Source: Adhaeribacter rhizoryzae
GTDB taxonomy: Bacteria; Bacteroidota; Bacteroidia; Cytophagales; Hymenobacteraceae
NCBI RefSeq assembly: GCF_008629685.1
Contig: NZ_VWSF01000036.1
Coordinates: forward strand, 1 to 33,608
Length of the DNA stretch: 33,608 nucleotides
Reading direction: 5' to 3'
A program made the translations under genes and the position numbers. Below are positions 1 through 6,847 of this stretch, in pieces. How positions within the stretch are numbered: the stretch's first letter is position 1; each line of letters opens with the position of its first letter. A model generated the notes under the pieces. That model had not been told where the DNA came from. It saw only the letters and a program-made list of their open reading frames with translations, and made no database searches.

Positions 1-123
1 GCTTAAATAAAGCCGCTGTTTCGGGCGAGGGTGGAATTATTTTAGGGAGTGCTGTTTGAGCCCAGCTTTTACTTACAGTAATACCGGCACATTCAATTAT
101 CAATAGGCAAAGCAAGGCCACCC
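1..123. repeat. Terminal direct repeat (assembly overlap, left copy)
   Basis: Bases 1-123 are identical to bases 33486-33608. The coding frame of the Rhs gene at the right end continues through this repeat to an ATG at 163 with a proper signal peptide, so the two copies are one locus of a circular molecule seen twice, not a biological repeat. The true circle is about 33,485 bp. Confidence 0.95.
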
Positions 124-163
124 AAAAAGCCGTGGCTTTTCTGTCATTATAAGCTGGAAGCAT
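1..163 (-). CDS. 5' end of the exported Rhs/SpvB-like protein (wraps to 33608)
   Basis: On the minus strand an ATG at 163-161 opens a frame that reads through position 1 and, on the circle, joins the long minus frame ending at 30409. It adds 14 codons upstream of the GTG at 121-119, which would otherwise look like the start. With these codons the protein begins with a good Sec signal peptide: a short basic stretch (NDRKA) followed by FWVALLCLLIIECAGI and a likely cleavage after SKSWAQ. The full protein is therefore about 1079 residues. I chose this start because the GTG lies inside the hydrophobic core and would leave the signal without its basic n-region. The part at 1-123 is duplicated at the right end of the window. 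Confidence 0.9.
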   Translation of the reverse strand, partial: MLPAYNDRKATAFWVALLCLLIIECAGITVSKSWAQTALPKIIPPSPETAALFK

Positions 164-257
164 AAGAATGAGTTAGTAAATGGTTCGTTCCAAAGTACGA
201 GGGTAAAGGTTTGTGTTAAAGGATTTATATATACCTATATAGGCAAGGTATGTGGGT

Positions 258-304
258 TTTCTCACATAAAAAATACTGAAAAATCAGTATTTTTATGTGA
301 GAAA
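258..304. other. 21-bp inverted repeat (hairpin)
   Basis: The arms at 258-279 and 284-304 (outer part TTTCTCACATA, inner part AATACTGA) are complementary over 21 bp with a single one-base bulge in the A-run and an AAAA loop. It is A/T-rich in the middle with C/G pairs near the ends. It sits about 100 bp upstream of the Rhs start on the circle. It could be a terminator insulating the Rhs operon or a binding site for a dimeric protein; nothing here decides between them. Confidence 0.6.
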
Positions 305-802
305 TTTTCCCTGGTATTGCCTTGAGATTACTATTCTCCTGATGCTCTGTTTTGAGTTCAAAACCAATAGTCATCCTGAAGCCGCACTTTACACCCTGTT
401 CCGTATTGGTACCAGACCATTGTAACTCACCCTCTAGCATTACTAACAGCTAAGGCCTTACTACAAGTATGTGGGGTATTAGCCTCTAGAAATATCCAGC
501 TAAAATATATCTGTAGCCCATATTTTATGTATTTATTACTTAAGCCGTGCTATCAAAATGTTACTAGCAATACTAATGCGCCTATATTTTGCTATCAAAA
601 AGACCTATACAGCTTACCTGTTCTTCTTTATGAGCCAAAATTGATGCAAAATTCAATGTTACTTCCCCTTATATATTGTCCTTTTTTTTATTTAAAATAA
701 ATATCATATTTGTATCGTTAAAAGAGACCAACCGGATAAGAGCGGCTTTCCCACCATAAAGGGATAAAGCAACTTACCGGATGCATGTTTTAGGGAATAA
801 AA

Positions 803-830
803 AAAGCCCTACTTGCAGCAGGGCACTTTT
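803..830. terminator. Bidirectional rho-independent terminator
   Basis: A GCCCT stem at 806-810 pairs with AGGGC at 820-824. On the minus strand it is followed by seven T; on the plus strand by ACTTTTT. It lies 125 bp downstream of the 36-residue minus-strand ORF and is the likely end of that transcript. Confidence 0.65.
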
Positions 831-929
831 TAAAGGGTTCCGTTGTTTATTGAAAAACCACGTAAAAGAAATACTAGGTCCTTTCTGCCTTGAGTTCACG
901 AGGCCCTGGCAGAATACTTGGAAATGGAG

Positions 930-948
930 GAGCCTGTCTAACAGGCTC
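930..948. terminator. Short stem-loop after the small membrane peptide gene
   Basis: GAGCCTG at 930-936 pairs with CAGGCTC at 942-948, five-base loop. The plus side is followed by TTCTTATT, the minus side is not T-rich. A weak terminator or an RNA 3' stabilising stem. Confidence 0.4.
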
Positions 949-954
949 TTCTTA

Positions 955-1065
955 TTATCGTTTAGCCGGTGAATTTAATCCCCGGCATGTGACAATAAGA
1001 CCTACTACAGCGGCAATAAATTCCACCAGCTGAGTTCCGTCGGCAATAAGTGACATAAAGTCCAT
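955..1065 (-). CDS. Small membrane peptide, 36 aa
   Basis: An ATG at 1065-1063 on the minus strand opens a 36-codon frame ending TAA at 957-955. The peptide starts MDFMSLIADGTQLVEF, continues with a hydrophobic helix (FIAAVVGLIVTC) and ends in a short basic tail (SPAKR). I do not recognise the family. Support for it being real: a Bacteroidota-type promoter lies at a proper distance upstream (1089-1120), stem-loops follow it, and the single membrane helix with basic tail is typical of small regulatory or type I toxin-like peptides. No antisense RNA or antitoxin is evident. It could also be a leader peptide or chance. Confidence 0.45.
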   Translation of the reverse strand: MDFMSLIADGTQLVEFIAAVVGLIVTCRGLNSPAKR

Positions 1066-1088
1066 TAGGTTGCTTTCGCTTATAGAGT

Positions 1089-1120
1089 CAAATATAACAT
1101 AAATGCAACCACTACGCAAA
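1089..1120 (-). promoter_or_regulatory. Bacteroidota-type promoter for the 36-aa peptide gene
   Basis: Read on the minus strand, TATATTTG (1096-1089) matches the -7 consensus TAnnTTTG exactly, and TTTG (1120-1117) lies 20 bp upstream, the expected -33 spacing. The ATG at 1065 is 23 bp downstream of the -7 box. Confidence 0.6.
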
Positions 1121-1401
1121 CAGCACCCCATACGGGTTTATATCACTTTTATTTAAATATTTTTATCTTAACTATCTTTTAATCAGGTATTTAAAGAAAA
1201 TTCATGTATTTTTAATGTGATTTATCTAATATAACTGGATACAATTTAGGCAAACTATACCGAAAAATTGTTTAAAAAATTATATTTTATATTAACTCAA
1301 ATCAATAATAATTATCCACTTTTTATCCACCCTGGTCAGCTTACCGGCAACACCTAGAATTACCGCCTACTTTGTCCCCCAAATTAATTTAATTGGTACC
1401 G
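1121..1401. other. A/T-rich stretch with two DnaA-like boxes
   Basis: 1140-1310 is very A/T-rich and has no gene. It ends in TTATCCACT (1312-1320) and TTATCCACC (1323-1331), each one mismatch from the DnaA box TTATCCACA and exactly 11 bp apart, that is on the same face of the helix. This could be a DnaA-assisted secondary origin or a DnaA-responsive control site. Confidence 0.35.
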
Positions 1402-1656
1402 CTAGGATGACTTGGCGGTTGTCCCCGGGTCTGGGTTTAATAAAGCTGCCGGAGAGACTTCCAGGGCTTGCGCTAAGGCTAGTAATGTTAAGATACTGAA
1501 GTTGTGGTTCCCGTATTCTATCCGCTGCACCTGGGAGAGGGATAAGCCTGCCTCAAAGGCTACATTGGCTTGCGTCAGCTGCTTTTCTTCCCGCAGCCGT
1601 TTTAAATTTTGCCCAAAAGCCCGCAGAAAGGCTACTTCTTCGTTGTGCTCCACCAC
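1402..1656 (-). CDS. Xre-family HTH regulator
   Basis: A small DNA-binding protein of about 84 residues. The helix-turn-helix of the Xre/Cro-C1 class is clear: FGQNLKRLREEKQLTQ, then VAFEAGLSLSQVQRIEYG and the closing NFSILTLLALAQALEV. The open frame extends to a TTG at 1671; there is no ATG, and GTG at 1656 or 1653 is the more believable start. It is divergent from the 193-residue gene at 1827, with a perfect 16-bp palindrome between them at 1687-1702, the natural target for a Xre dimer. Likely an autoregulator and regulator of that neighbour. Confidence 0.8.
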   Translation of the reverse strand: MVEHNEEVAFLRAFGQNLKRLREEKQLTQANVAFEAGLSLSQVQRIEYGNHNFSILTLLALAQALEVSPAALLNPDPGTTAKSS

Positions 1657-1686
1657 GCAAAAACACAACAAAAAAATATTACCTTA

Positions 1687-1702
1687 ACAGCATACATGCT
1701 GT
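1687..1702. promoter_or_regulatory. Palindromic operator between divergent genes
   Basis: ACAGCAT at 1687-1693 and ATGCTGT at 1696-1702 form a perfect inverted repeat around AC. It covers the place where the -33 element of the plus-strand promoter at 1715 would lie, so binding would block that promoter. The Xre protein encoded next to it is the obvious ligand, by inference. Confidence 0.6.
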
Positions 1703-1714
1703 GTTGTAAAATCC

Positions 1715-1722
1715 TATCTTTG
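1715..1722 (+). promoter_or_regulatory. -7 promoter element for the 193-aa gene
   Basis: TATCTTTG matches TAnnTTTG exactly. No TTG stands 19-21 bp upstream; that position is occupied by the 1687-1702 palindrome. It leaves a leader of roughly 100 bases before the ATG at 1827. Confidence 0.5.
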
Positions 1723-1826
1723 TCTGCCTGCTTTTAGCACCCTCCCTATTTTACCCTTCCGGCTGCTAGCCGTGCTAAAAGACAGTGTGTAGCCTGACTT
1801 ACCTTACTTCAATCAATTAGACCAGT

Positions 1827-2408
1827 ATGTATATTAACTTGTTTGATACCAAGAAAAACCAGGAGGTGCGGTTAGACGTGACCCTAGAATACACCACCCC
1901 TAGCCCTCATTTACTTTTAGTCTTGTTTAATGCTTACCAAACCGAAATCTTAGCCGATGGTCGGGAATCCAAACCTTTTGGTGAGTACAAATTCCGCGCC
2001 TTGCATCATATTGCCGGCGTTAAATTTAAGTATGAGGGGCGTATTTACGCCCTAACTCTAGGCTTCTATTTGGATAAAACAAGCTTGATTGCCGTAATCC
2101 TCCCCCAAGTCAGCAATCAGCAAGAGAGCCGCTTTGCCAATGCCTCCAGTACCAACGATAGTTATTATGCAAAGCAGCTCCTGATTGACACCCAGGAACA
2201 CGAGTGGCTGGTCCAAATGGGGCTCAGCTCGCGCTCTTTCTCTGAACACGTGACCCATCTTATAGAAACAGAAAATGCGTCTGGTTCCCGGCTTTTTTAT
2301 GATATTGACCCGGATAACCACTTGGAATTTCAATTTCAGCACTTGGTAGGGGAAGAACAATTTCAGGAGTTTATGGAAGAAAATGAGCTTCTGGAGGATG
2401 AGAAATAA
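1827..2408 (+). CDS. Unknown protein, 193 aa
   Basis: Not recognised. It is a soluble protein without a signal peptide or membrane segment. The first 85 residues look like a beta-rich domain (alternating hydrophobics, e.g. VRLDVTLEYTTPSPHLLLVLFNA); the end is strongly acidic (EEQFQEFMEENELLEDEK). It starts with an ATG downstream of a clean -7 box and faces the Xre gene at 1402 across a palindrome, so it is probably repressed by that regulator. A regulator-plus-target pair of this kind is often a stress or plasmid stability module, but nothing in the protein itself shows that. Confidence 0.75.
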   Translation: MYINLFDTKKNQEVRLDVTLEYTTPSPHLLLVLFNAYQTEILADGRESKPFGEYKFRALHHIAGVKFKYEGRIYALTLGFYLDKTSLIAVILPQVSNQQESRFANASSTNDSYYAKQLLIDTQEHEWLVQMGLSSRSFSEHVTHLIETENASGSRLFYDIDPDNHLEFQFQHLVGEEQFQEFMEENELLEDEK

Positions 2409-2497
2409 CGGAAAGAAATTTAATCCGTCGAGAAAGCAACCACCAACAATCCCAACTACAGCCCCTTGGTAACTTTCTAATTTTCTGGAGTAGTGGC

Positions 2498-2567
2498 CCT
2501 GCAATTGCGCAATTGTAGAGCATCATTGCACAATTGTGGTAATTAGGTGTAATTGCGCAATTGCAGG
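2498..2567. repeat. Nested palindromes around CAATTGCGCAATTG
   Basis: CAATTGCGCAATTG at 2502-2515 is itself a palindrome. With its flank CCT it forms a 17-bp arm at 2498-2514 whose exact reverse complement lies at 2551-2567. A third, diverged unit (ATTGCACAATTG) sits between them at 2525-2536. Three evenly spaced palindromic units suggest a cooperative protein-binding site or a cruciform. Confidence 0.65.
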
Positions 2568-2677
2568 CTCCTACTAACTAACTTATAAGTAGCTGATGAC
2601 CCATTATTCCGAAGCTTTTACTTGCTGGAGATAGCCTGGGCTGAGTGCACTATTAGCCTTGACTCCTACCCGATTGT

Positions 2678-2818
2678 TCATATAGCCGAACTTTGGACTA
2701 CTACAATTGCGCCCCCTCGGCAGCGCGGGTCGTGGTGTACTTCGTCAGGCTTGCAGCGCTTTTTTAAGGATTCCAGCTTACTTGATTAGCTTTCAATTAG
2801 TTACTAAAATATTATTGA
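2678..2818 (+). repeat. Degenerate 140-bp direct repeat, copy 1
   Basis: Shares ordered blocks with 3022-3162: ATATAGCC, TACAATTG, CAGCGCGG, CGTG, TGTACT, then AGGCTTGCA, GCTTTTT, and at the end GTTA.TAAAATATTATT. The blocks are the same distance apart in both copies. The GC-rich core followed by a T-run could be an RNA with a terminator, or an origin element. Confidence 0.6.
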
Positions 2819-3021
2819 TAAATGCAGTGTGATTTTATGCCTAAAATGGCACAAAAACCCTAATTACCCCTCTCTCATAAGCTACAATTAGCCGATAAAG
2901 GGTAAAAAGAGGCCAGAATTAGGTTTTAAATCAAACATTATTTACTAGATAGAAAGAAGAAAATTCTAAGCCCAGCTCGTCAAACGATGGCTCACTAGAT
3001 CCTCTATTTCCTCCCTTGCAA

Positions 3022-3162
3022 TTCATATAGCCTCACTTACCTAGATTACAATTGTACCTTGCTACCAGCGCGGAACGTGCTGTACTCCGTGAGGCTTGCA
3101 TTGCTTTTTACAGGCTTTACCATATATAACTAATATTCAGGTAGTTAATAAAATATTATTAT
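3022..3162 (+). repeat. Degenerate 140-bp direct repeat, copy 2
   Basis: Second copy of the repeat at 2678-2818, about 344 bp downstream, same orientation. Differences are scattered substitutions, and the frame is not kept open, which argues for conserved DNA or RNA rather than protein. Confidence 0.6.
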
Positions 3163-3482
3163 CAAAACTAAGATTAAACGTTAAATATTGGTTGAGTTTA
3201 GACCAACCCTATGTTTAAAACCTTTAAAAGAAGGAAAATTAATCGATAATATTACCCTGGGTCAGATCCTTATAAATAAAAATTAAATATAAAAATAAGT
3301 AGATAATAAGCTATCCATTACAACAATAACTTGAATTTTTAAGCTGGAGCTTTTTAATAAAAAAATCAATTATTGATTGAATAAAGGCATTTTAGGTAAT
3401 CGGAATTTAAAATATCAATTTTTATAAGCAATGAAATCTCTATTAAAAAATATGGTTAAAAATTGATAACACTTATGTTAAT

Positions 3483-3623
3483 ATGTACAGAATCCCACTC
3501 AAGCAGGATGAAACTGATTCATAATTAATACTTAATGGTTAGGACCTCACTAACTGGTATTTGCAAATTGTATATAATTGCACCAACTAGAGTTATTTAC
3601 CTGTTTTATGTACAAAATCCCAA
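3483..3623 (+). repeat. Outlying iterons
   Basis: A perfect iteron ATGTACAGAATCCCAC stands alone at 3483-3498, and a diverged one, ATGTACAAAATCCCAA, at 3608-3623. Both have the same orientation as the main array 176 bp further on, with A/T-rich DNA between, so the Rep-binding region is broader than the array. Confidence 0.8.
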
Positions 3624-3798
3624 ACTTGGCAAATTCAGTATTCTTAAAATGAGGTTTAAAACTAAAAAAAGTTAAGTTTATTCTTAAAAATTTAAAAGTT
3701 AAATAATGAAAGCTTTATAAATTCATTATCTTTTATATTATTATTAAATTATTAACTAGCCATAAATATCTATAAATGAATGAGTTTTGGTTAAGTAT

Positions 3799-3920
3799 AT
3801 GTACAGAATCCCACTATATATGTACAGAATCCCACCTTCATATGTACAGAATCCCACTTTTATATGTACAGAATCCCACCTTTATATGTACAGAATCCCA
3901 TTCGATGTACAGAATCCCAC
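3799..3920 (+). repeat. Iteron array of the replication origin
   Basis: Six direct repeats of ATGTACAGAATCCCAC start at 3799, 3820, 3842, 3864, 3886 and 3905; the fifth has a changed last base. Spacing is 21-22 bp, two helical turns, except the last (19 bp). Such arrays just upstream of a Rep_3 initiator gene are the Rep-binding sites of iteron plasmids, where they drive initiation and copy number control by handcuffing. The A/T-rich stretch 3620-3790 would be the melting region. Confidence 0.95.
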
Positions 3921-3960
3921 CTTTATAATTTAGAATAGGTAACTTAATGTTTCTCTTGAT

Positions 3961-3990
3961 ATATGTACTACTAATGTATCCAGTACATAT
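3961..3990. promoter_or_regulatory. Inverted-repeat operator in the rep promoter
   Basis: ATATGTACT (3961-3969) and AGTACATAT (3982-3990) are perfect inverted 9-mers that contain the ATGTAC half of the iterons. In Rep_3 plasmids, dimeric Rep binds such inverted half-iterons to repress its own gene while monomers bind iterons. The right arm overlaps the -7 box at 3988. Confidence 0.8.
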
Positions 3991-3995
3991 ATTTG
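3988..3995 (+). promoter_or_regulatory. -7 promoter element of rep
   Basis: TATATTTG, exact match to TAnnTTTG, 28 bp before the rep ATG at 4024 and overlapping the inverted-repeat operator. Confidence 0.6.
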
Positions 3996-4023
3996 TAATA
4001 AGACTAACCACCTATTTTAGCTA

Positions 4024-5151
4024 ATGAAAGATCACATTGGAATTCCTCTTAAAAAGCCAAATAAAATAGTTACTCAAAGTAACAGTTTGATAAACAGTTG
4101 CTTTGATATCCCAACTGTACAATTGAGAGCATTTCTATACTCATTAGGGCATATTAATAAAGAAGATAAAGAACTAACACATGTAAAAATTCCTATTGAT
4201 GTGCTACATGCATCTAAAGGAGGAAAAAATTATAAACAGGTAAAAAAATTAGTCTCTGAATTACAGGAGATAAAATTTAAAATTGAAAGCTTTTTTACAA
4301 ATAAAGATGGAATTGAAAAGAAGGCTTACAGGAGTATGGTGATTTTTCCTACTGTTGATTATACAGAAGATAATAGATATCTAATTACAAAAATCAATAG
4401 CGATTTAGCTCCATTTCTTCTTGATCTAAAAGGCAATTATACCCAAGCGGAACTGGAGCAATTATTAAGTCTTAAAACTATTCAAGCATACCGAATATAC
4501 ATGTTTATTAAACAGGAGCTGTTCAAGAAGAAACCTGAACCAATAAAATACAAGCATTTACGCTTGATGTTAGGGTTAGATATAGAATTAGAGGAAGACG
4601 AAGTAAAAAAGGTAGATAAGATTACATTTAAGCCTAATACTGACTTATTTGGTGAGATACCATCTGCGCTCCCTCCCATTCCTAATGTTAAAGTTGTTAA
4701 GTATCCATTATTTGCTGAATTTAAAAGAAGAATCTTAGATACTGCTAAAGCTGAACTTGCAAATACAGAGATGGCTTTTAATTATAAATTAAAAAAGAAA
4801 GGCAGAAATGTGGACACAATTACATTCGAGCTAATAAAGACAGTTCCGATCCAAGCGCCTTCAGAAGAAAAATTAGCAAAAACATCTGAACTACCTGATG
4901 AATGGAAGCGACCAATGGAGAGAATGCTTGAATATGGGTTAACAGAAAAGCAAGCAACATACATTATAGAAAGGGTTCCAATAGCACGTATTAAAGAAGA
5001 TTTAAACCCTGTTCTCTACCGTATAAATGCTGAAATAAATTCAGGAGATCATTCTAAATTAAAGAGAACCAAAGGGCAACACTCTGTAATAATAATAAAG
5101 GAAGTTCTAGGCATAAAATACAACTTATGGCAAAAAGAGCAATCCGAGTAG
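4024..5151 (+). CDS. Rep_3-type plasmid replication initiator, 375 aa
   Basis: The initiator that binds the upstream iterons and opens the origin. The fold of this family is two winged helices: WH1 from about residue 15 to 120 (NSLINSCFDIPTVQLRAFLYSLGHIN, the usual opening of the domain) and WH2 from about 130 to 280, with the typical LSLKTIQAYRIYMFIKQEL helix and KHLRLMLGL. The C-terminal 90 residues (EEKLAKTSELPDEWKRPMERM onwards) are an extra helical region seen in many Bacteroidota Rep proteins. Length is normal for the phylum. It starts with ATG at 4024 behind an operator that shares the iteron half-site, so autorepression is expected. The gene is A/T-rich like the par genes after it, unlike the Rhs genes. 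Confidence 0.93.
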   Translation: MKDHIGIPLKKPNKIVTQSNSLINSCFDIPTVQLRAFLYSLGHINKEDKELTHVKIPIDVLHASKGGKNYKQVKKLVSELQEIKFKIESFFTNKDGIEKKAYRSMVIFPTVDYTEDNRYLITKINSDLAPFLLDLKGNYTQAELEQLLSLKTIQAYRIYMFIKQELFKKKPEPIKYKHLRLMLGLDIELEEDEVKKVDKITFKPNTDLFGEIPSALPPIPNVKVVKYPLFAEFKRRILDTAKAELANTEMAFNYKLKKKGRNVDTITFELIKTVPIQAPSEEKLAKTSELPDEWKRPMERMLEYGLTEKQATYIIERVPIARIKEDLNPVLYRINAEINSGDHSKLKRTKGQHSVIIIKEVLGIKYNLWQKEQSE

Positions 5152-5360
5152 ATCCTTTAGAAGTAGGCATTTCAATCACTCAAGATTTTATTCTCCTAAA
5201 TCACCAGATCCTCCCCTCATTCAAATGGGTGAGAATATGATAAATTAATAAAGTTAATACACTTAATAAAGTTAATAAAGTCAATAAAATTAATATTTTG
5301 TTTACTCATAATAAAGTTAATAATATTACGCATTGATTAACTTTAAGTAATTTATTAACT
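5152..5360. other. A/T-rich TTAATAAAG repeats upstream of parA
   Basis: The unit TTAATAAAGT(T/C)AATA recurs in direct orientation at about 5244, 5263, 5272 and 5308, with shorter variants between (CAATAAAATTAATA). Related A/T repeats, partly inverted (TTAACTTTATT), lie at 6457-6523 after the RHH gene. Type Ib partition systems have such short repeats flanking parA as centromere and operator; I infer that role. Confidence 0.6.
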
Positions 5361-6119
5361 ATGACTAATGTATTTGCAATTGTTAATGCAAAAGGAGGGG
5401 TAGCGAAGACCACATCCACTATGAATATTGGTTACGCACTTAACAAATTAGGTAAAAAAGTTTTATTAGTAGATTTAGATGCGCAAGCAAATTTGACCTT
5501 AACAGTAGGTATACGCACTGATGAATCTCTAAATATTTCTGATGCCTTAACTGATGGATGTAAAATTACAGACATAATACATAAAGTTAATGGTGTTGAT
5601 GTCATTAATTCTGGTCGAACTTTAATCGAAAGAGAACACACAATATCAAATTCAATTACTGGGGCAGTTAAGTTAAAATCTTTATTAAAAAAGATTAAGG
5701 ATAAATATGATTATATATTAATAGATTGCCCACCTTCATTAGGAATTTATACAGTATCCGCTTTGGTTGCCTGTGATTCTGTTTATATACCAATGGTTGC
5801 GGAGCCATATGCCTGGGATGGACTTTCGCGATTACTGGAAACAATCTCTATTATAAAAGAAGAGGAAATAAATCCAAATATTAAATTAGGAGGGTTATTT
5901 TTTACAAATAACTCAAAAAATGCTCAAACTATTTTAGGTAAAACTATCATCAGTGAAGCAAAAGAACAATTAGGAGAGAAGGTCCTAAAAACAACTATCC
6001 GTACTAATGTGTCATTAAATGAATCTATTGCTGTGAAACAGAATATATATGATTATGCTCCTGAATCAAATGGGGCTAAAGATTACATGAAACTTGCCAA
6101 AGAAATTATTAATAGTTAA
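5361..6119 (+). CDS. parA: ParA-family partition ATPase, 252 aa
   Basis: Deviant Walker A ATPase that segregates the plasmid by forming ATP-dependent patches on the nucleoid. Seen directly: KGGVAKTT at residues 11-18 with the signature lysine, LVDLDAQANLT at 36-46 (A' motif), and YDYILIDCPPSLG at 116-128 (Walker B). It begins with the core beta strand and lacks an N-terminal HTH, which places it in the short, type Ib-like group that works with a small RHH centromere-binding protein; that protein follows at 6187. The repeat-rich leader at 5244-5330 probably serves as centromere and operator. Confidence 0.95.
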   Translation: MTNVFAIVNAKGGVAKTTSTMNIGYALNKLGKKVLLVDLDAQANLTLTVGIRTDESLNISDALTDGCKITDIIHKVNGVDVINSGRTLIEREHTISNSITGAVKLKSLLKKIKDKYDYILIDCPPSLGIYTVSALVACDSVYIPMVAEPYAWDGLSRLLETISIIKEEEINPNIKLGGLFFTNNSKNAQTILGKTIISEAKEQLGEKVLKTTIRTNVSLNESIAVKQNIYDYAPESNGAKDYMKLAKEIINS

Positions 6120-6186
6120 TATTTTATTAAGTATTAATAATTGATTAATTTTAAATAAATTGTTAAGTATTAGTAAAGTATTAAAT
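6120..6186. other. A/T repeat linker between the partition genes
   Basis: Very A/T-rich with TTAAGTATTAATAATTGATTAA-like units (6127-6150) and a second AAGTATTAGTAAAGTATTAAAT run. It may hold further RHH-binding half-sites. Confidence 0.3.
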
Positions 6187-6456
6187 ATGGCAAAGGATAA
6201 GAAGGACTTTGGTAATGTTCTTGGTAAACTACATGGCAGTAAATCAAGTCTACAATCTGAAACAGTACCAGACTCAGTACAGGTGAAAAGTGCAAAAGTA
6301 AGAAAACGGATAACTTTTTTTGTAGATGAAAGATTAGAGGAAATGATCGATACTGGAACATTGGAAGAGAAGTATAGGAGTAAATCGGATTTTGTAGAAA
6401 ATATTCTGATGAACTACTTCAAAGATAAATATTATGTTAAAAACGCTAATGATTAA
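6187..6456 (+). CDS. Ribbon-helix-helix partition protein (ParB/ParG-like), 89 aa
   Basis: The small partner of ParA. The C-terminal half has the RHH pattern: a beta strand KRITFFVDERLEEMID followed by two helices ending KSDFVENILMNYFKDKY. The N-terminal ~45 residues are charged, Ser/Lys-rich and probably disordered, as in ParG, where that tail stimulates the ATPase. The frame is open to a codon at 6160, but ATG at 6187 (MAKDKKDFGN) gives the usual N-terminus of this group. It follows parA by 67 bp and is presumably in the same operon. Function is assigned from fold and position. Confidence 0.8.
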   Translation: MAKDKKDFGNVLGKLHGSKSSLQSETVPDSVQVKSAKVRKRITFFVDERLEEMIDTGTLEEKYRSKSDFVENILMNYFKDKYYVKNAND

Positions 6457-6523
6457 CTTTTAATAGTATAAATAAATTATTAACTTTATTTATATTATTA
6501 AAAGTTAATAAAATTAATAATTT
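6457..6523. other. A/T repeats downstream of the partition genes
   Basis: Contains ATTATTAACTTTATTTATATT and AAAGTTAATAAAATTAATAA, inverted and direct versions of the units at 5244-5330. Possible second half of the centromere, or the promoter region of the GIY-YIG gene. Confidence 0.35.
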
Positions 6524-6847
6524 ATGCATTTTCTAAATGGATATCAGACATTTAATAGAGTAGAAATTGTTAAAGCTTTTAAATACCAAAGATACTTACA
6601 TTACAACTCTATCTTTTTTGTTTATATAATACTTGAGTCTGATGAACCATTATATGTGGGAAGCACATCTAATGTTTTCTGGAGGATGCAAAAGCATCAA
6701 AACAAGATTTCCTCAAGAACTAGTATATATATCAAGTCATTTGAAAGAAAAGTCGATGCCTTGAGGGAGGAGAGGCATTTTATTAGATTATTAAAACCAA
6801 AGTACAACAAACGACATTGCAATAGATATCAATTGGAGCTATTATAG
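6524..6847 (+). CDS. GIY-YIG domain endonuclease, 107 aa
   Basis: A single GIY-YIG nuclease domain. The two beta-strand motifs are FVYI (residues 32-35) and YVG (44-46) followed by ST; the catalytic arginine is R54 in NVFWRMQKH; the metal-binding glutamate lies in LREERHFIRLL (E82/E83); the closing asparagine is in KPKYN (N95). All key residues are present, so it may be active. There is no DNA-binding extension. Proteins of this size on plasmids are found next to rep/par genes in Bacteroidota; the task is unknown (repair, dimer processing or selfish homing are options). It follows the RHH gene by 67 bp of repeats and may be read with it. Confidence 0.85.
   Translation: MHFLNGYQTFNRVEIVKAFKYQRYLHYNSIFFVYIILESDEPLYVGSTSNVFWRMQKHQNKISSRTSIYIKSFERKVDALREERHFIRLLKPKYNKRHCNRYQLELL

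Larger units (their letters stand above)
164..954. other. Non-coding stretch upstream of the Rhs operon
   Basis: About 790 bp with no reading frame I believe. It contains the large hairpin at 258-304, a terminator-like stem at 806-824 and a smaller stem at 930-948. The upstream region of the Rhs gene (164-250 on the minus strand) must hold its promoter; I see no clean TAnnTTTG there, only the near match TACTTTGG around 191-198. Confidence 0.5.
2409..3480. other. Long non-coding stretch upstream of the replication origin
   Basis: No believable gene in over 1 kb. It holds the CAATTGCGCAATTG palindrome cluster (2498-2567) and two copies of a degenerate direct repeat (2678-2818 and 3022-3162). 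The position directly upstream of the iterons makes an origin-linked or partition/control function reasonable. Confidence 0.5.

Noticed and set aside
225-440. 71-codon minus-strand frame
   Set aside because: Half of it is the hairpin at 258-304; composition is not protein-like and it has no motif.
781-972. 63-codon plus-strand frame
   Set aside because: It reads through two stem-loops and lies opposite the better supported 36-aa gene; no motif.
2058-2504. 148-codon minus-strand frame opposite the 193-aa gene
   Set aside because: A shadow of the plus-strand gene, with a composition typical of antisense translation.
3470-3485. XerD-like TTATGTTAATA before the first outlying iteron
   Set aside because: The preceding ATAA is only 3 bases away instead of 6, and the region is generally A/T-rich.
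3799-3920. Repeats as a CRISPR array
   Set aside because: Spacers are only 3-6 bp and A/T-rich; the spacing and the rep gene show iterons.
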